IMG/VR virus record: IMGVR_UViG_3300009136_000242
Span: 1-24,539 of that record
Strand: one strand, 5' to 3'
Source of the DNA: a virus
DNA length: 24,539 nucleotides
Shown here: positions 1-6,764 of the stretch, one piece after another
Layout: each line of letters starts with the position of its first letter
Position numbering within the stretch: the first letter of the stretch is position 1
Made by a program: the position numbers and the translations under genes
The notes under the pieces: model-generated
Databases searched by the model: none
Told to the model about the DNA's origin: nothing
What the model saw: the letters and a program-made list of their open reading frames with translations, nothing else

Positions 1-164
1 GAGTATATATATACTCCCCCCAGACCCAGTGTGTGGTAAGACTTTGTAGCTACTAACCCCGCTTACTGAGTTGAGTTACGAGGTTCTGAGCTGCTCAGAG
101 AGCCAATCCTAGTACCTACGTCCAAATCTATGCAAGTTCAGCTCACGTGTTAGGGTTCTTGGTG
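1..164. promoter_or_regulatory. Non-coding leader upstream of terminase with three palindromes
   Basis: No convincing gene lies here. Three inverted repeats are visible. Positions 1-16 (GAGTATATATATACTC) form a perfect 16-bp palindrome followed by a run of C. Positions 46-53 (GTAGCTAC) are an 8-bp palindrome. Positions 85-99 contain TCTGAGC and GCTCAGA around a single T, and can also be drawn as a 6-bp hairpin with a CTG loop. The region directly precedes the terminase gene, a common place for packaging (pac/cos) or regulatory sites, but nothing proves that role. I found no good sigma70 promoter. The window edge cuts the first palindrome's left context. Confidence 0.35.
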
Positions 165-2384
165 ATGACAGCTCCTACTTCTCCTCCAAAGACCTATCAA
201 GGTCACTGCAAGAACTGTGGAGACCACTTTGAGGTCTATGGGTCAGGTGCTGGACAGCGGAGGTACTGTCTGACGTGCAGACCTTCCAAGTCGGTTGCTT
301 CTGTGACTGATAACCGTGCCTTCTGTCAGTTGGATTCCTGTAAGAGGAAGATTCCCAAGTCGAAGCCATCGAACACCATCTACTGCTCTAAGAAGTGTTC
401 TCAGAAGAACGCAATGCGTAGGTACAAGGCGAAGCAGAAAAGGGAAGCTGATGCGAAGTCAATCTTCGTGGCGCCTGATACGAACACGTATGTTCCTCAG
501 CAGCGGCAAGGTGAGATTTACGACTGGTTGATGGTCAATCACGAGACCAGAGAAGCACTTCTGGCCGGTGACATCACAGCATCAGCTGTTGCACTTGCAA
601 ATGGGTGGAGCACGGCGGGGGTCACCCGTGCCATGCAAGCAATCCTCACTCAACAGGCCATTGACGGTCAGCGTGACCTGTGGAGTCGCTCTCATTACGT
701 CGATGCCATGCTTCCTTCTGACAAGATGGCCCGACTCAAAGAGCTGGGTATGGCTGGTGACCACAAGACCAAGGAGTTCAAGCAGCTCCTCAAGGATGTG
801 GTGCGTGCCTACTCCGTGTTCTCCCGATTCTTCTTCCGCCTTGAAGGGAAGCGGCCTCTCATCATGTCATTCCACAAGAAGTGGATTGCCAGCATCATCA
901 GGGCGTGGGCGACGGGTGGCAAGCAGCTGATACTGTCTCCCCCTCGACACGGTAAGTCAGAGATGCTCGTCAGGTTCGTGGTCTGGTTCATCGTCATGGA
1001 CCCCAACATCCGCATCGGTTGGTTCTGCGCCTCCCGTGACGTTGCCGAGCTGATGCTTGGTGCCGTCAAAGACCACCTTGAGAACAACGAGCCTCTCATC
1101 AAGGCCGTGCTCCCCCCCGGCGAGCTGTTCGACCCCGGTCTGAAGTCAGGGAAGAAATGGAGCGCCAAGGAACTCAAGGTCGCACAGCAGAGTCACGTTG
1201 GACAGAAATCCTCGAGTCTGCTTGCCCTCGGCCTGACCTCCAAGTTCCTCTCAAGGGACATGGACCTGATTGTCATAGATGACCCTGAAGACTTCGACTC
1301 CACACAGGAGCCTGCACAGCGTAAGAAGGCCCGCTCCAAGCTGGCAGAGATTGGAACCCGTAAGGAGGAACACACAGCAGAGGTGTTCATCTCCTCACGC
1401 CAGCATCCCGATGACATCCCTGCACACCTCCTCGCCCTTGAGGGTGGGCGCCAGTCATGGAACGCCATCGTGGATTCTGCCCATGACCCCTCCTGCCCCG
1501 AAGACCCCGATGACTGGGACGCTCACAAGAACTGCACGCTGTTCCCAGAGGTGAGGAGCTACAAATGGCTGATGGAGAAGAAAGAGGAGATGGAAGTACT
1601 TGGTGTTCCGCACGCTTTCTCGATGCGGTACCTGAACCTGCCCATTCCCGAAGAAGGCCAAGTCTTCGATGTGAAGCTCATAAGGGAAGTCGCCCTGAAC
1701 AGGAACCGGGGTATTGGTCTCGATGGTCTTCCCCTTGGGCACCTAGTAGCTGGACTTGACCCTTCGGCCCGTGGCATCCAAGCGAGCTTCCTGTGGCACT
1801 ACCGAGCGGATGACGAGGATGCAACCAAGGTCCGCATGTCCATGGTTGACCTTGACGGCCAGAAGGCCGGTGGTGTCCAAGGAGCCATCGACATCATCTG
1901 CGACTGGCATGACATCTATGGAGTAGCCCTCTGGTTCTACGAAGTGAACTCCCAACAGATTGAGTTCTACAAGCTGGTCAAGGAAGGTGTGCGGAAGCGC
2001 ATGACTGCGCTCCTCGGGTACAACCCCATCATCATCAAGGAACACAGCACCGGGAAGAACAAGCAGGACGCAGAGTTGGGCATCTCATCCATGGCGCCGC
2101 TCTACCATGGCGGCATGATTGACCTCCCCTACGGAGACCACAAGGCACGGGTCAAAGTGAACATGTTGCTCCGTCAACTTGAACTGTGGACTTCCGATGG
2201 CGTAGAATCCAAGCGAGCACTGACAGACATAAAGATGGCCCAGTGGTTCCCGTTTGTTGGCAAGATTCAGGCTTTCATGCGTAACATCAAGAAACCGAAG
2301 ACAACACTCGCCAAAGAAGCGTCCTATCCCGGCTACGACGGGAACGAAGCTGCTTGGGGCGGGACCATCTACCCCGGAGGATGA
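165..2384 (+). CDS. terL: Terminase large subunit with N-terminal zinc-finger/HTH-like extension
   Basis: This is the ATPase-nuclease motor that pumps DNA into the prohead and cuts it. Counting from the ATG at 165 (739 aa), the Walker A-like motif SPPRHGKS is at 258-265 and the Walker B VIDDPED at 370-376. A coupling-type segment follows near 406-413. RNase H-like nuclease acids are plausible at D532 (GLDPS), E593 (FYEVNS) and D653 (MIDLPYGD). The first 200 residues are unusual. Two cysteine quartets (C15/C18/C35/C38 and C54/C59/C74/C78) look like zinc fingers, a basic stretch follows, and an HTH-like segment sits near 136-161. Usual large terminases have about 450-600 residues, so this one is long. 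A GTG at 147 would add six residues but has no SD. The ATG at 165 has a weak TAGGG about 9 nt upstream, so I prefer it. The fold assignment is firm; the extension's role is inference. Confidence 0.93.
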   Translation: MTAPTSPPKTYQGHCKNCGDHFEVYGSGAGQRRYCLTCRPSKSVASVTDNRAFCQLDSCKRKIPKSKPSNTIYCSKKCSQKNAMRRYKAKQKREADAKSIFVAPDTNTYVPQQRQGEIYDWLMVNHETREALLAGDITASAVALANGWSTAGVTRAMQAILTQQAIDGQRDLWSRSHYVDAMLPSDKMARLKELGMAGDHKTKEFKQLLKDVVRAYSVFSRFFFRLEGKRPLIMSFHKKWIASIIRAWATGGKQLILSPPRHGKSEMLVRFVVWFIVMDPNIRIGWFCASRDVAELMLGAVKDHLENNEPLIKAVLPPGELFDPGLKSGKKWSAKELKVAQQSHVGQKSSSLLALGLTSKFLSRDMDLIVIDDPEDFDSTQEPAQRKKARSKLAEIGTRKEEHTAEVFISSRQHPDDIPAHLLALEGGRQSWNAIVDSAHDPSCPEDPDDWDAHKNCTLFPEVRSYKWLMEKKEEMEVLGVPHAFSMRYLNLPIPEEGQVFDVKLIREVALNRNRGIGLDGLPLGHLVAGLDPSARGIQASFLWHYRADDEDATKVRMSMVDLDGQKAGGVQGAIDIICDWHDIYGVALWFYEVNSQQIEFYKLVKEGVRKRMTALLGYNPIIIKEHSTGKNKQDAELGISSMAPLYHGGMIDLPYGDHKARVKVNMLLRQLELWTSDGVESKRALTDIKMAQWFPFVGKIQAFMRNIKKPKTTLAKEASYPGYDGNEAAWGGTIYPGG

Positions 2385-2386
2385 GC

Positions 2387-2716
2387 ATGGCCGAAAAAGA
2401 ACTCTGGCTCCCCGACAGGGTTGCTCCCACCAAGGCCAAGGAAATTGGCAAAGAAGGTGGCACGTACTTCGATGATGAGCTGCTTGACGCAAAGGTTGAG
2501 CGGGCGAAGCTCGTGAAGATGGCTGGTGAGATGGCAGCTCATATCAACGAGCGCCCTGACCATGTGGTGTATGTTGGTAGCTCAAAGGACCGCACCGAGA
2601 TGCGGGAAGTCTTCAACTGGTGGAAGAAGGAAGGCATCATCAACCACAACCCCAACATCAGGATTGAGTATGGGGTACCAGAGGGTGCCGTGCGTGTGGC
2701 TGAGGACAGAGAATGA
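2387..2716 (+). CDS. Small conserved-position protein between terminase and portal, unknown function
   Basis: A 109-residue soluble, charged protein with no signal peptide or membrane segment. The start at 2387 is chosen because GGAGG (2376-2380) lies 6 nt upstream. The in-frame ATG at 2381 directly abuts that SD and is unlikely to be used. It begins 2 nt after the terminase stop and its TGA overlaps the portal ATG (ATGA), so the three genes are translationally coupled. The C-terminal half has an alternating hydrophobic pattern (VVYVGSSKD, then a Trp-rich EVFNWWKKEG helix) that could be a small alpha/beta domain. I do not recognise the family. Its position suggests a packaging or portal accessory role, but that is guesswork. 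Confidence 0.75.
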   Translation: MAEKELWLPDRVAPTKAKEIGKEGGTYFDDELLDAKVERAKLVKMAGEMAAHINERPDHVVYVGSSKDRTEMREVFNWWKKEGIINHNPNIRIEYGVPEGAVRVAEDRE

Positions 2717-4488
2717 TGAAGGACTTCAACGATGCCATAGAGCGAGCATCGGCGCTCCGCTCACAGACCGACCTCAATGACCGACATCGCATCCGTGCCA
2801 TCATGAACGGTGGCCCCCAAGGTGTGAACGCTGTCCTCAACCCGAACGCCAACGGCGCCCAACTCCAGTCCCTCGGCGTTGACCTCCCCACAGCCAACAT
2901 CATGCACTCTGGCCTTGAGCGCCTTGCACAGAAGATTGGCCGTGAACCGACCCTCAAGACCGACATGATTCCCATAGCCGACACGAACGTGGCAAGGGAC
3001 AAGGCAGAGAAGCGTGCCCGCATCGTGCGTGGCTGGGATGACATGTCCCGCATGGAGCTGCAGTACCCACAGATTGGTCGCTGGCTCCCCGGCTACGGAT
3101 TCACCTTCCACGTGATTCGTGAGAAGGACTTCGGCGGGACCATGTATCCCGTGGGCGAGCTGCGTGACCCCTATGACGTACACCTCGGCCAGTGGGGTGC
3201 AGACCAGCAACCCGTCGAAGCTGCCGTCTATCGACAGGTATCTCGCAAGCGCCTCCGTGAGGCGTACCCGAACTTCCGTGAGCAGATGGACAAGAAGTTT
3301 GCCGCAAAGTCCGACTCCCAGCCCATCATCGGTGTGAGCGGAAACTGGGAAGGCAACGCCAACAAGGGCGTCACCGTCATCGAGTACATGTGCGACAGTG
3401 GAACCTACGTGCTGTGCCCCGAGCTGGGCGCCATCATCAGCTACGTGCCGAACCCGCTCCTCTCTGGACCGGCCTTCGTGGTCACCAAGAAGTTCTCCTT
3501 CGACAAGCTCCAGAGCCAGTACCACCACGTCGTGGGACTGATGGCGATGATGGCGAAGCTCAACATCTTGGGCCTGATAGCCACAGAGGACGCCACCTTC
3601 CGTGAGACCAACATCATCGGTGAGATGGTGGGCGACACGTATGAGCGTGGGCGCAAGGCCGTGAACCTGTTCGAGCCGGGGACGAGGGTCGAGAAGCCCG
3701 TGTCCGACCAGCTCCAGCAGCAGTGGCAGGCCATCAACATCCTTGAGCGTCAAATCAGAATTGTCTCCGGTTACCCAGTTGCGGACGACGGCCAATCACC
3801 TAACTCATTTGCAACAGGCCAAGGAATCCGTGAACTGGGAGCCGGGGCCAACGAGAACGTGCGTGAGTTCCAGACCGCCATCAAGCACTCCATCGAGCTT
3901 GTTGACCGCAAGCGCCTTGAGTGGGACTACGAGATGCACAAGCATTCCCGCAAGAAGGTCTACTGGTACGAGGGTGGCAACCACTTCGAGGAGACCTACA
4001 AACCTGACACCGACATCGACAAGGATTTCCGCACACGACGGGTGTACGGGGCAATGGCCTCCTTCGATGAGAACCAGAAGATTATTGCGGGACTCCAGCT
4101 CCTCCAAGGCCGCATCATCGACAGGCGCACCATGCAGGAGAACCTTGACGGCCTCGACAACGTGGGCCTCATCAACGAGCGCATCGACCAAGACATGGCG
4201 AAGGAAGCCCTCATCGGTGGACTCGGTGAACGCTTCGGCCAGATGGACGCTGCAGCTGGCATGGCACTGGTGGAGATATTCGACAAGCCGGGGGACACCG
4301 GCAAGACCCTCAAGAAGCTGTTCACCCCAGAGGAGCCACAGATGTCTCCCGAGGAGGAGGCAATGGCAGCTCAAGGCGCCGGTCCACCGGGAGCTGGCGG
4401 AGACATGGGTCCACCACCGGCAGTGCAAACTATTCTCGCCCAGATGGAATCTGCCGGTGGCGGGGTCCAGTCAGTGGGGCAGCTCTAA
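2713..4488 (+). CDS. Portal protein
   Basis: A 591-residue protein, a usual length for a podovirus or siphovirus portal. The portal is the dodecameric ring at one capsid vertex through which DNA enters and leaves and to which the tail binds. Support comes from its place after the terminase, its length, and portal-like segments: an N-terminal helical part, the aromatic-rich WLPGYGFTFHVIREKD segment from residue 124, a long central helix region (about 330-420), and an acidic, Gly/Pro-rich disordered tail from about 545. The start is ATG ATG at 2713, with GAGGA (2702-2706) 6 nt upstream. The ATGA overlap with the preceding stop implies coupling. I judge it by context and overall character rather than by a unique catalytic motif. 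Confidence 0.85.
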   Translation: MMKDFNDAIERASALRSQTDLNDRHRIRAIMNGGPQGVNAVLNPNANGAQLQSLGVDLPTANIMHSGLERLAQKIGREPTLKTDMIPIADTNVARDKAEKRARIVRGWDDMSRMELQYPQIGRWLPGYGFTFHVIREKDFGGTMYPVGELRDPYDVHLGQWGADQQPVEAAVYRQVSRKRLREAYPNFREQMDKKFAAKSDSQPIIGVSGNWEGNANKGVTVIEYMCDSGTYVLCPELGAIISYVPNPLLSGPAFVVTKKFSFDKLQSQYHHVVGLMAMMAKLNILGLIATEDATFRETNIIGEMVGDTYERGRKAVNLFEPGTRVEKPVSDQLQQQWQAINILERQIRIVSGYPVADDGQSPNSFATGQGIRELGAGANENVREFQTAIKHSIELVDRKRLEWDYEMHKHSRKKVYWYEGGNHFEETYKPDTDIDKDFRTRRVYGAMASFDENQKIIAGLQLLQGRIIDRRTMQENLDGLDNVGLINERIDQDMAKEALIGGLGERFGQMDAAAGMALVEIFDKPGDTGKTLKKLFTPEEPQMSPEEEAMAAQGAGPPGAGGDMGPPPAVQTILAQMESAGGGVQSVGQL

Positions 4489-5663
4489 TGGCTGACCAGT
4501 TCGTCACGCTCGCTGGGCTGTCATGGCTCTCAACTGACGATGTGAACCTCCTCAACGCAGATGCGGCCCATACCCAACAGGGCACAGGGGGGATGACCAC
4601 GACAGTAGGCATGGACTTCCTCAGCCTTGTCGCTGCTCCTGCCGGGAAGCCGTATGGCGACAATGCCATCATGATGCGTAAGAGCGTTGCTGCTGGTCAA
4701 GAGATGACGATACGCCTCAACCCGACTCATCAGGTAGGAACTCCGGGTAGCGTTGAGTATGTCGGAGGCTACCTGTTATACATAGACGCTGACCCCGTGG
4801 CTGACACGGGAGCGTCAGCAGGCATCGAATACTTCGATGTCGGTGATGTCTATATCAACGGAACCTACAAACCGTTTACGCCGAAGTTCCGTGAGTGGTT
4901 CTACGTTGACACTGGTTCATTTATCACTGGTGCCCAGACAGTTTGGGGTCGTTCATACATCAGGTTCCCCGACGACCTCCCCGATAATGCAGAGGTGTAT
5001 TACGGTGCCGGAGTTATTCGTAAAGGTACTAACCCCACCTTCACCCCGTCGTTGAGGGTCACCGGGATACTCGACCAAGAGATAGATGTCTCCCTTGTCG
5101 ATTGGTCACCGGCAGTAGACCAAGCATTCATTGGACGTTGGGGGTCACAGAAGTCGCATCTTCTCGTTGCCGCTGCTGGTGGTGCCGCCGTGCAATACAT
5201 GTCTGATGATGGAGTAACAACACGAGGCTTGAGCGCAGCTGCCGGCTGGGGTGTTGCCGATGGGGTGCGGGCGCTTATCGCCACCATCGTAGACCCAGAT
5301 GATGGTGCCAATTCCAAGGCAGAGTATTTCGTTGATGCCGCCCCTATTGCTACCGGAACAAGCACTCAGTTCTCGGGAATCTGGCCGGGGAACCAACCTC
5401 TTAGGATTGGCGCTGACGCAGCCAACTCTCGCTGGTACATGGATGGCAACATATACGGGTTCACCCAGAGGGATGGTGTCGGTGGACCCATCATTGCCGC
5501 ACTCGATATCGAGAACTACTACGGACCAGATACGGATGTGCCTGACGGTCACCAGTGGGCCAACTCAGCCGATGGTCGGATATGGACAGTCCACGGCGAT
5601 AACGTCAGCGTGACGGGTGTCGGTGGAGCCAGTAAACGCAACAGTCAAGTCATGATGAGGTGA
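4488..5663 (+). CDS. LamG/concanavalin-like beta-sandwich virion protein
   Basis: A 391-residue protein starting in a TAATG overlap with the portal stop; its SD is weak. Residues about 199-345 read like a laminin-G/concanavalin-type sandwich: a W-containing first strand, a GRWG turn, a segment of the type YMSDDG, an alternating-hydrophobic strand, YFVDA, then PLRIGADA and the closing WYMDGNIYGF. Such folds bind carbohydrate or decorate particles. The N-terminal 180 residues are also beta-rich (GGYLLYIDADP, YINGTYKPF). There is no signal peptide. The place next to the portal suggests a virion surface or neck-associated protein, for example capsid decoration or a glycan-binding appendage. The fold call is moderate; the exact location in the particle is unknown. 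Confidence 0.7.
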   Translation: MADQFVTLAGLSWLSTDDVNLLNADAAHTQQGTGGMTTTVGMDFLSLVAAPAGKPYGDNAIMMRKSVAAGQEMTIRLNPTHQVGTPGSVEYVGGYLLYIDADPVADTGASAGIEYFDVGDVYINGTYKPFTPKFREWFYVDTGSFITGAQTVWGRSYIRFPDDLPDNAEVYYGAGVIRKGTNPTFTPSLRVTGILDQEIDVSLVDWSPAVDQAFIGRWGSQKSHLLVAAAGGAAVQYMSDDGVTTRGLSAAAGWGVADGVRALIATIVDPDDGANSKAEYFVDAAPIATGTSTQFSGIWPGNQPLRIGADAANSRWYMDGNIYGFTQRDGVGGPIIAALDIENYYGPDTDVPDGHQWANSADGRIWTVHGDNVSVTGVGGASKRNSQVMMR

Positions 5664-5668
5664 CACAG

Positions 5669-5824
5669 ATGGAAAAGAAAGAATCGACAGACCCAAGGGC
5701 AGAGGCTGACTTCAGCCAGAACCCTCCAACGGAAACCTCCGACATGGACACAGATGTCGAGGCCGAGGCCCGCAAGATGGGCACCAACCCCGACGAGTGG
5801 ATGAGTAGGGAAGGTGCGGAATGA
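5669..5824 (+). CDS. Acidic 51-aa minigene product, unknown
   Basis: A short gene with a good SD (GAGGTGA, 5657-5663) about 5-8 nt before the ATG at 5669. Its stop TGA overlaps the next ATG (ATGA at 5821-5824). The 51-residue product begins MEKKESTDPRAEADFSQNP and is rich in Asp, Glu, Thr and Ser in its first 35 residues. It ends with a small helix-like segment (MGTNPDEWMSREGAE). It has no cysteines and no membrane segment. The tight packing and SD support translation. Its acidic character contrasts with the strongly basic product of the next gene, so an interaction between them is possible but not shown. Confidence 0.6.
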   Translation: MEKKESTDPRAEADFSQNPPTETSDMDTDVEAEARKMGTNPDEWMSREGAE

Positions 5825-5937
5825 GCAGAGCGCAAGAGTGGCTTGCCATTGCTGAAGTCAAACCGAAGGCCAAGCCGAAAGCCAAGAAGAAAGCCCCGGC
5901 AAAGAAGAAGACCACTACCAGTAAGGCCAAAAAATGA
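5821..5937 (+). CDS. Lys/Ala/Pro-rich 38-aa histone-tail-like protein
   Basis: An SD-like AAGG (5811-5814) lies 6 nt before the ATG, and both ends overlap neighbouring genes by 4 nt (ATGA), so it sits inside a coupled series. The 38-residue product has a short N-terminal helix (MSRAQEWLAIAE). The remaining part is dominated by Lys, Ala, Pro and Thr (KPKAKPKAKKKAPAKKK), with 13 lysines in total. This resembles the tails of histone H1 or of bacterial HU/AlgP-like proteins, which neutralise DNA charge. In a virion operon it could bind packaged DNA, nucleic acid in the prohead, or the acidic partner encoded just upstream. The function is inferred from composition only, and low-complexity tails converge easily. 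Confidence 0.6.
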   Translation: MSRAQEWLAIAEVKPKAKPKAKKKAPAKKKTTTSKAKK

Positions 5938-6326
5938 CGACACCCACAATCCAAACCGTCACGGTTCCGCACTGCGGGGCGTGTGGTCGTGACATCATTG
6001 CCTATGACGACGGCGACGACGTGTGGTGCGATGGCTGCGGTCACCCACTGACGTACTTCGGTTTCGGTGGCTTGCTTCCCCCAACAGACCTTGCCGCTGT
6101 TGGTGGCTCCCTGACAGTGACGTTCACATGGACGGCAGCTGACGACACCCAAGACCTGCTGTACCAGATTGACGGTGGCACTCCGGTGCTCATCGAAGGC
6201 GCAACGGCAGCGGGCGAAGTCGTGGCTGCAACCGCAGGACAGAAGGTTGCGGGCGCAGTGCGTACCGTGCTCAACGGCGTGGCCGGTCCGTTCACAGAAA
6301 TCGTCGCTGCAACCGCAACGGCATAG
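5934..6326 (+). CDS. Zinc-ribbon plus Ig/Fn3-like domain protein
   Basis: A 130-residue protein starting in an ATGA overlap, with AAGG (5923-5926) 7 nt upstream. A treble-clef/zinc-ribbon signature is visible: C14-x2-C17 and C32-x2-C35, the second pair in WCDGCGHPL. From about residue 52 a compact beta-domain follows, with strands LTVTFTWTA, LLYQIDGG, TPVLIEG and VAGAVRTVLNG, typical of Ig- or fibronectin-III-like modules on phage particles. The end is Ala/Thr-rich. A small zinc-anchored Ig-like protein in a head operon would fit a capsid decoration protein, but a neck or tail accessory role is also possible. The zinc motif is clear; the Ig-like assignment is moderate. Confidence 0.7.
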   Translation: MTTPTIQTVTVPHCGACGRDIIAYDDGDDVWCDGCGHPLTYFGFGGLLPPTDLAAVGGSLTVTFTWTAADDTQDLLYQIDGGTPVLIEGATAAGEVVAATAGQKVAGAVRTVLNGVAGPFTEIVAATATA

Positions 6327-6335
6327 GGAGATGAC

Positions 6336-6764
6336 ATGGCAGACAGAGGGAGAGGTGGGCTTCAACAGCCCAAGCGACCAGCTCCGGTCAGCAACCCACA
6401 GTCGGGCGCACGTACCGATGGAGGAGCTGGAAGCAAGGGCCAACCGCTTCGTGTCCCTACTGGCGGGAAGTACGGTGAAGCCAAAGGTCTCACCGAGCAG
6501 CAGCAAGCTGCGCCCCTCGCAGCTGGCGGTCCCGGCGTTCCCGCTCAGGGCGGACCTCCTGCTGGAGCGCCTGTTCCGCAAGCCGGGGGAGCCTTCGGGC
6601 CAACCCAGCGACCCAACGAGCCAAACAACGTAGGCGGCGGTGAGGCATATCCAGATGCCACCACCCAGAACCCGCAGGCTGCGCTTCGTGTCCTGTACTC
6701 GAAGTTCCCGCACCCTGCCATATCCAACCTGATTGACTGGACTTCAGGCAGTGAGCAGAGATGA
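6336..6764 (+). CDS. Disordered Gly/Pro/Gln-rich protein with short C-terminal conserved-looking segment
   Basis: AGGGAG (6325-6330) stands 5 nt before the ATG at 6336, which begins 9 nt after the previous stop. Its TGA overlaps the next ATG (ATGA). About the first 108 of 142 residues are low-complexity and rich in Gly, Pro, Gln and Ala, with basic residues near the start, and should be disordered. The last 30 residues form a more ordered piece (ALRVLYSKFPHPAISNLIDW). Such architecture suits a flexible linker or a scaffold- or portal-associated peptide whose C-terminus docks to a partner. It lies directly before the giant ejection-type protein and may be its chaperone or anchor, which is speculation. 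No family recognised. Confidence 0.65.
   Translation: MADRGRGGLQQPKRPAPVSNPQSGARTDGGAGSKGQPLRVPTGGKYGEAKGLTEQQQAAPLAAGGPGVPAQGGPPAGAPVPQAGGAFGPTQRPNEPNNVGGGEAYPDATTQNPQAALRVLYSKFPHPAISNLIDWTSGSEQR

Noticed and set aside
147-164. GTG at 147 as terminase start
   Set aside because: No SD before it. The ATG at 165 has a weak purine-rich TAGGG at acceptable distance. The difference is six residues and cannot be settled by sequence alone.
40-164. Sigma70 promoter for the terminase gene
   Set aside because: TTGAGT (71-76) and similar hexamers have no acceptable -10 at 16-18 nt. The promoter may lie left of the window.
2761-3795. Long antisense open frame (344 codons) opposite the portal gene
   Set aside because: It lies wholly inside the portal gene on the other strand, is rich in Val/Leu/His/Gly as expected from a complement frame, has no operon context and shows no recognisable domain.
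3743-4495. Open frame of 250 codons in another frame within the portal gene
   Set aside because: Its Ser/Thr/Arg-rich, low-complexity product is typical of an out-of-frame reading of GC-rich coding DNA, and the portal frame is clearly the real one.
5712-6713. Antisense open frame of 333 codons across the small genes
   Set aside because: The forward strand here carries a series of coupled genes with SDs and, in one, a clear zinc motif. The antisense product is Cys/Arg/Ser-rich with no domain pattern.
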